Origin: Aquirhabdus parva
Lineage (GTDB): Bacteria > Pseudomonadota > Gammaproteobacteria > Pseudomonadales > Moraxellaceae
DNA: 64,000 bases
Assembly (NCBI RefSeq): GCF_003351745.1
Contig: NZ_CP031222.1
Coordinates: 1,532,207 to 1,596,206, forward strand
Reading direction: 5' to 3'
This document shows positions 60,463 to 64,000 of this stretch, in pieces. Positions within the stretch are counted from its first letter, which is position 1. Each line of letters begins with the position of its first letter. The position numbers and the translations under genes are program-made. The notes beneath the pieces are model-generated. The model was not told the origin of the DNA, did not search any database, and saw only the letters and a program-made list of their open reading frames with translations.

Positions 60463-62637
60463 ATGACATATGTTCAAAAAGGCAAACTTGAAGTTGCCCA
60501 AGAGTTATACGACTTTATCGAACAGGACGCATTGCCAAATACCGGCGTGACCAGCGAAGGATTCTGGACAGGTCTAGAACAAATTGTCGCGGATTTGACT
60601 CCAAAAAATAAAGCATTACTTGCAAAACGTGATGATCTGCAAGCAAAGATCGATGCCTATTATCAAAATGGTGGCAAAGACAAACCATTCGCAGAATATA
60701 AACAATTCCTACAAGACATTGGCTACCTCGTGCCTGTTGGCGAAGATTTCACAGTTAACCCACAAAATATTGACTCAGAGATTGCAACACTTGCAGGTCC
60801 ACAATTGGTTGTCCCTGTTAAGAATGCGCGTTATGCCCTGAATGCTGCTAACTCACGTTGGGGTAGCTTGTATGATGCGTTATACGGTACAGATGCAATT
60901 CCATCTGATAATGGCGCGGAAAAAGGCAAAGGCTATAATCCAGTTCGTGGCAACTTGGTCATTGCATTTGCACGTAACTTTTTAGATAAAGCTGCGGCAC
61001 TTGTCACTGGCAGCCATGTTGATGCGGTGAAATACAGCTTGGTTGATGGCGCATTGCAAGTCACTCTTAAAGATGGCTCAACGACCACATTGAAAGATCC
61101 AGCTAAATATGTTGGTTTTGCTGGTGATATCGCCGCGCCAAGCAGCATTTTATTAAAAAATAACGGACTTCATATTGAAATCCAGTTCGATCCAGCAAGC
61201 CCAATCGGCAAAACCGATCCGGCAGGCATTAAAAATGTTGAGCTTGAAGCCGCTCTAACCACCATTCAAGACTGTGAAGACTCTGTTGCCGCTGTAGATG
61301 CTGAAGACAAGGTTGAAGTTTACAAAAACTGGCTAGGTTTGATGAAGGGTGACCTTGCGGATACCTTTGAAAAAGATGGTAAGCCACATACACGCACAAT
61401 GCATGGTGACAAAGTATTTAAAGACCCAAGTGGTAAAGACTTTAGCTTGCACGGTCGTTCGTTGCTATTAAATCGCAACGTAGGTCATTTAATGACCAAC
61501 CCTGCTGCACGTTTTGATGGCGAAGATGTATTTGAAGGTATCTTGGATGCCGCAATTACCAGCTTGATCGCTATCCATGATTTGAAAGGCAATGGTCGTT
61601 TAAAAAATTCACGCACTGGTTCGGTCTATATCGTTAAGCCTAAAATGCACGGTCCTGAAGAAGTTGCATTCACCGTTGAACTGTTTGAACGTGTAGAAAA
61701 AGTACTTGGTCTTGCCCCATTGACGCTGAAGGTAGGCATCATGGACGAAGAGCGCCGCACTTCAGTTAACTTGAAAGAATCGATCCGTATTGCAAAAGAT
61801 CGCGTGATGTTCATCAACACAGGCTTCATGGATCGTACTGGTGATGAAATTCACACCTCGATGCTTGCTGGTCCAATGATTCGTAAAAACAGCATGAAAA
61901 CATCGACATGGATTGCCGCTTACGAAAACCAAAACGTTGATGTAGGTCTTGCAACGGGTCTGTCTGGTAAAGCACAAATTGGTAAAGGCATGTGGGCAAT
62001 GCCAGACTTAATGGCTGAGATGATTAAACAAAAAATCGCTCATCCTAAATCAGGGGCCAATACTGCATGGGTTCCATCGCCAACTGGCGCAACCTTACAT
62101 GCGCTGCACTATCATGAAGTTGATGTGTTCGCGACACAAAAAGAATTGCTGAAACGCGTTCCTGCAAATGTCGATGATATCCTGACAATCCCATTGGCTC
62201 CAGATACAAATTGGTCTGCAGAAGACATCAAGCAAGAGCTTGATAATAACTGTCAAGGTATCTTGGGCTATGTCGTGCGTTGGGTAGACCAAGGTGTTGG
62301 TTGCTCTAAAGTTCCAGACTTGCATGACATCGGTCTGATGGAAGATCGTGCAACTCTGCGTATTTCAAGCCAACACGTTGCAAACTGGTTGAAACACGGC
62401 ATCATCACAACTGCTCAAGTTGAAGAAACATTACAACGTATGGCTGCTGTTGTTGATAAGCAAAATGCGGGTGACAAACTGTATAGCAATATGGCTGGCA
62501 ACTTTGATACTTCCATTGCCTACCAAGCTGCGCGTGAGTTAATCCTTGAAGGATGTGCTCAACCTAATGGTTATACTGAGCCTGTTTTGCACCGTAGTCG
62601 TTTAGCTGCCAAAGCTGCACAACGCGCTGGAAAATAA
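60463..62637 (+). CDS. glcB: Malate synthase G
   Basis: A 724-residue malate synthase of the G isoform, condensing glyoxylate and acetyl-CoA in the glyoxylate/glycolate pathway. Length agrees with E. coli GlcB (723). The characteristic segments include [52 protein letters not shown]-type (here [17 protein letters not shown]) and [20 protein letters not shown], with [18 protein letters not shown] at the C-terminus. It is a single gene with a strong downstream terminator. No glycolate oxidase genes are adjacent. Confidence 0.97.
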   Translation: MTYVQKGKLEVAQELYDFIEQDALPNTGVTSEGFWTGLEQIVADLTPKNKALLAKRDDLQAKIDAYYQNGGKDKPFAEYKQFLQDIGYLVPVGEDFTVNPQNIDSEIATLAGPQLVVPVKNARYALNAANSRWGSLYDALYGTDAIPSDNGAEKGKGYNPVRGNLVIAFARNFLDKAAALVTGSHVDAVKYSLVDGALQVTLKDGSTTTLKDPAKYVGFAGDIAAPSSILLKNNGLHIEIQFDPASPIGKTDPAGIKNVELEAALTTIQDCEDSVAAVDAEDKVEVYKNWLGLMKGDLADTFEKDGKPHTRTMHGDKVFKDPSGKDFSLHGRSLLLNRNVGHLMTNPAARFDGEDVFEGILDAAITSLIAIHDLKGNGRLKNSRTGSVYIVKPKMHGPEEVAFTVELFERVEKVLGLAPLTLKVGIMDEERRTSVNLKESIRIAKDRVMFINTGFMDRTGDEIHTSMLAGPMIRKNSMKTSTWIAAYENQNVDVGLATGLSGKAQIGKGMWAMPDLMAEMIKQKIAHPKSGANTAWVPSPTGATLHALHYHEVDVFATQKELLKRVPANVDDILTIPLAPDTNWSAEDIKQELDNNCQGILGYVVRWVDQGVGCSKVPDLHDIGLMEDRATLRISSQHVANWLKHGIITTAQVEETLQRMAAVVDKQNAGDKLYSNMAGNFDTSIAYQAARELILEGCAQPNGYTEPVLHRSRLAAKAAQRAGK

Positions 62638-62658
62638 ACTCAGCGGATCGGATATCTA

Positions 62659-62692
62659 AAAAAAAGCCCATTCTTTTGAATGGGCTTTTTTT
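62659..62692 (+). terminator. Rho-independent terminator of glcB
   Basis: A 15-bp stem (62659-62673 with 62678-62692) centred on AAGCCCATTC/GAATGGGCTT, loop TTTT, ending in seven T residues. Confidence 0.93.
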
Positions 62693-62710
62693 AACATGAA
62701 TATTAATTTA

Positions 62711-62754
62711 CGAGACATAAAAAAAGGGCATTCATTGCCCTTTTTTATGTCTCG
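62711..62754 (-). terminator. Terminator of the FadL-like gene
   Basis: A long hairpin of about 19 bp with one bulged base (arms around GAGACATAAAAAA and GGGCA, loop TTCAT). It lies 10 bases past the minus-strand stop codon, with a T-rich arm on that strand. Confidence 0.85.
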
Positions 62755-62763
62755 TTCAATCCA

Positions 62764-64000
62764 TTAAAATTGATGATTGAGCTGTAATGCGACTAAGTTT
62801 CCTGAGTTTTGGAAAGTCGCTTGGTAGATACCTTTGGTCGCATCTGCGCGATTAATCTTAGCGTCTTGTTCCATCAGATAGTTATAGCCAAAGTCGACAT
62901 TGGTTTTATCTGTGATTTTATAATTTGCACCAACCGCAAAGATTGTACGATCACCCAATGGCAAACGCACATTACGGTATTTGTCTTGAATTGGGGTTTC
63001 ATCGAAAGCCACACCAGCACGTAAAGTCACTTTGGGATGAACTTGCCATGCAGCACCAAGGCTATACATGTTGGTATCTTTAAAGTTCAGCTCTTCGGCT
63101 GATGCGTTACTGCCATTTAAGGTTGCGGCAATTTGGGCGCTATAAACAGCCGGTAGGGGAACAGAAGGTGTGATACCAGCAGAAGTGAAATGACTTGATG
63201 GTGTTAAAGTCTTGATGGTGCTCCACCATGTACGGGTATAGCCAAATTTAACATCCAGCGTTGGGATCAGTTTAAACGATGCACCAAACTCTAAGCTATC
63301 AGGTGTAGTCAGTTTTAAGCTTCCATCACCGCGCGCCATGAACGTATAAGGCGTATTGGTAATGGGTAAGTTTAACGCTTCAGATGAACCTGTTAATTTA
63401 TAGTCGACCTTAGAGTGATAAGTTAAACCCAGATCAAAATCTTTAATCGGAGAGAACATCACACCAACATTATAACCAAGTGCATTGTCACTTCCTGCAA
63501 GTTCTGTCGATGCATTAGGCACTGCAGGACTCACGCCACTGGAGAGTAGACCATTAATATGATTGATGGTTAAACCCGCACCAACGGAGAGGTTTGGTGC
63601 AAAGGCATATGCAACAGTAGGCTGGAATGTCGCAACGGTAACAACACTCTTATCGCCAAAAGAGCGACCCTGGAAGGTATCTTCATAGTTGGTTTTTAAA
63701 CCAAAAGGCGCATAAACGCCAAAACCTAGTGATAAATTTTCTAAACCAACATGGGGAACCGTGACGAAAGTCGAACCAACTATAATTTGGGGAACCATAT
63801 CACCTTTGTTAGTCCCTGGAGCAGAACCAACCGGGTTCTTGATATCTGAATTTGCCAAAATCAAAGTAGCATTAGTAGATGCTTGGATACCTTCAAGACG
63901 AGAAATTGCTGCTGGATTGGTTTGGACCACTGTTGCGTTTTCACTGTTTGAGGCACTACCTGCATAGGCAGATCCCATAGTCGCAACATCAGAATTATAC
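62764..64000 (-). CDS. FadL/OmpP1-family outer-membrane transporter (5' end outside window)
   Basis: A partial gene. The open frame runs off the right edge, since in-frame codons continue upstream of the Met at 63978 (YNSDVAT before MGSAYAG), as expected just after a FadL hatch start. The visible ~411 residues hold the hallmark AYAGSAS...TVVQTNPAAIS, a 14-strand barrel pattern (GFGVYAPFGLKTNY, VGAGLTINHING) and a C-terminal Phe (ALQLNHQF). FadL proteins admit long-chain fatty acids or other hydrophobic compounds through the outer membrane. The signal peptide should lie beyond the window. Confidence 0.9.
   Translation of the reverse strand, partial: YNSDVATMGSAYAGSASNSENATVVQTNPAAISRLEGIQASTNATLILANSDIKNPVGSAPGTNKGDMVPQIIVGSTFVTVPHVGLENLSLGFGVYAPFGLKTNYEDTFQGRSFGDKSVVTVATFQPTVAYAFAPNLSVGAGLTINHINGLLSSGVSPAVPNASTELAGSDNALGYNVGVMFSPIKDFDLGLTYHSKVDYKLTGSSEALNLPITNTPYTFMARGDGSLKLTTPDSLEFGASFKLIPTLDVKFGYTRTWWSTIKTLTPSSHFTSAGITPSVPLPAVYSAQIAATLNGSNASAEELNFKDTNMYSLGAAWQVHPKVTLRAGVAFDETPIQDKYRNVRLPLGDRTIFAVGANYKITDKTNVDFGYNYLMEQDAKINRADATKGIYQATFQNSGNLVALQLNHQF

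Overview
The window looks like a chromosomal segment of an Acinetobacter-type gammaproteobacterium (Moraxellaceae). The support is moderate-to-low GC, a gammaproteobacterial housekeeping set (ntrBC, rimO, dapD, lipA, sthA, purT, glcB) and a two-gene pqiA arrangement. I could not run a search, so the genus is an inference.

Region 1 (1-9.3 kb) looks like sulfur and organosulfur metabolism. A 3-mercaptopropionate dioxygenase overlaps a four-domain rhodanese and is divergent from a LysR regulator. A tightly packed + strand operon follows: ABC permease, ABC ATPase, acyl-CoA-dehydrogenase-like flavoenzyme, D-2-hydroxyacid dehydrogenase, class II aldolase and a lipoprotein substrate-binding protein.

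Region 2 (9.3-23.3 kb) is entirely on the minus strand. Its core is a closely spaced gene run (20491 down to 10773): exported RidA, two tandem TonB-dependent receptors, a membrane-anchored substrate-binding protein, a 2OG-Fe(II) oxygenase, an apparent tRNA-dependent cyclodipeptide synthase (CDPS) and an MFS exporter, closed by a terminator. The CDPS call rests on Ser32, Tyr170, Glu174 and a Gln35/Tyr192-Pro193 signature that fits the XYP subfamily. CDPS + tailoring oxygenase + exporter is the most exciting content of the window. A luciferase-like monooxygenase, a Tat-exported flavin amine oxidase and an Asp/Glu/hydantoin racemase flank it. The last two share a 29-bp upstream element (28 of 29 identical).

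Region 3 (23.6-35.7 kb) is core genome: M16C peptidase, the pqiAABC envelope lipid-transport operon, a VOC protein, rimO and ntrBC. The ntrBC upstream region carries a good sigma-54 promoter and NtrC-like sites.

Region 4 (35.8-48.26 kb) is a ~12.4-kb integrated P4/satellite-like element next to tRNA-Leu(UAG). It has a tyrosine integrase, an AlpA-type regulator, a primase/helicase and small accessory genes. Its cargo is a small lipoprotein, a Sec-signal RHS toxin with a nuclease-like tip, a probable immunity gene and an orphan RHS tip sharing a 170-bp, 168/170 identical repeat with the main gene. Paired GGTGCTCA motifs with a 12-bp period lie at both ends, and a diverged tRNA 3'-end copy marks the far end.

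Region 5 (48.4-64 kb) is core genome: dapD, a di-haem peroxidase lipoprotein, a PDZ-like protein, a metallophosphatase, NADAR, lipA, sthA, an acyltransferase, purT, a GNAT, an HD hydrolase, glcB and a FadL-type porin cut by the window end. No CRISPR array, rRNA or complete insertion sequence was seen.
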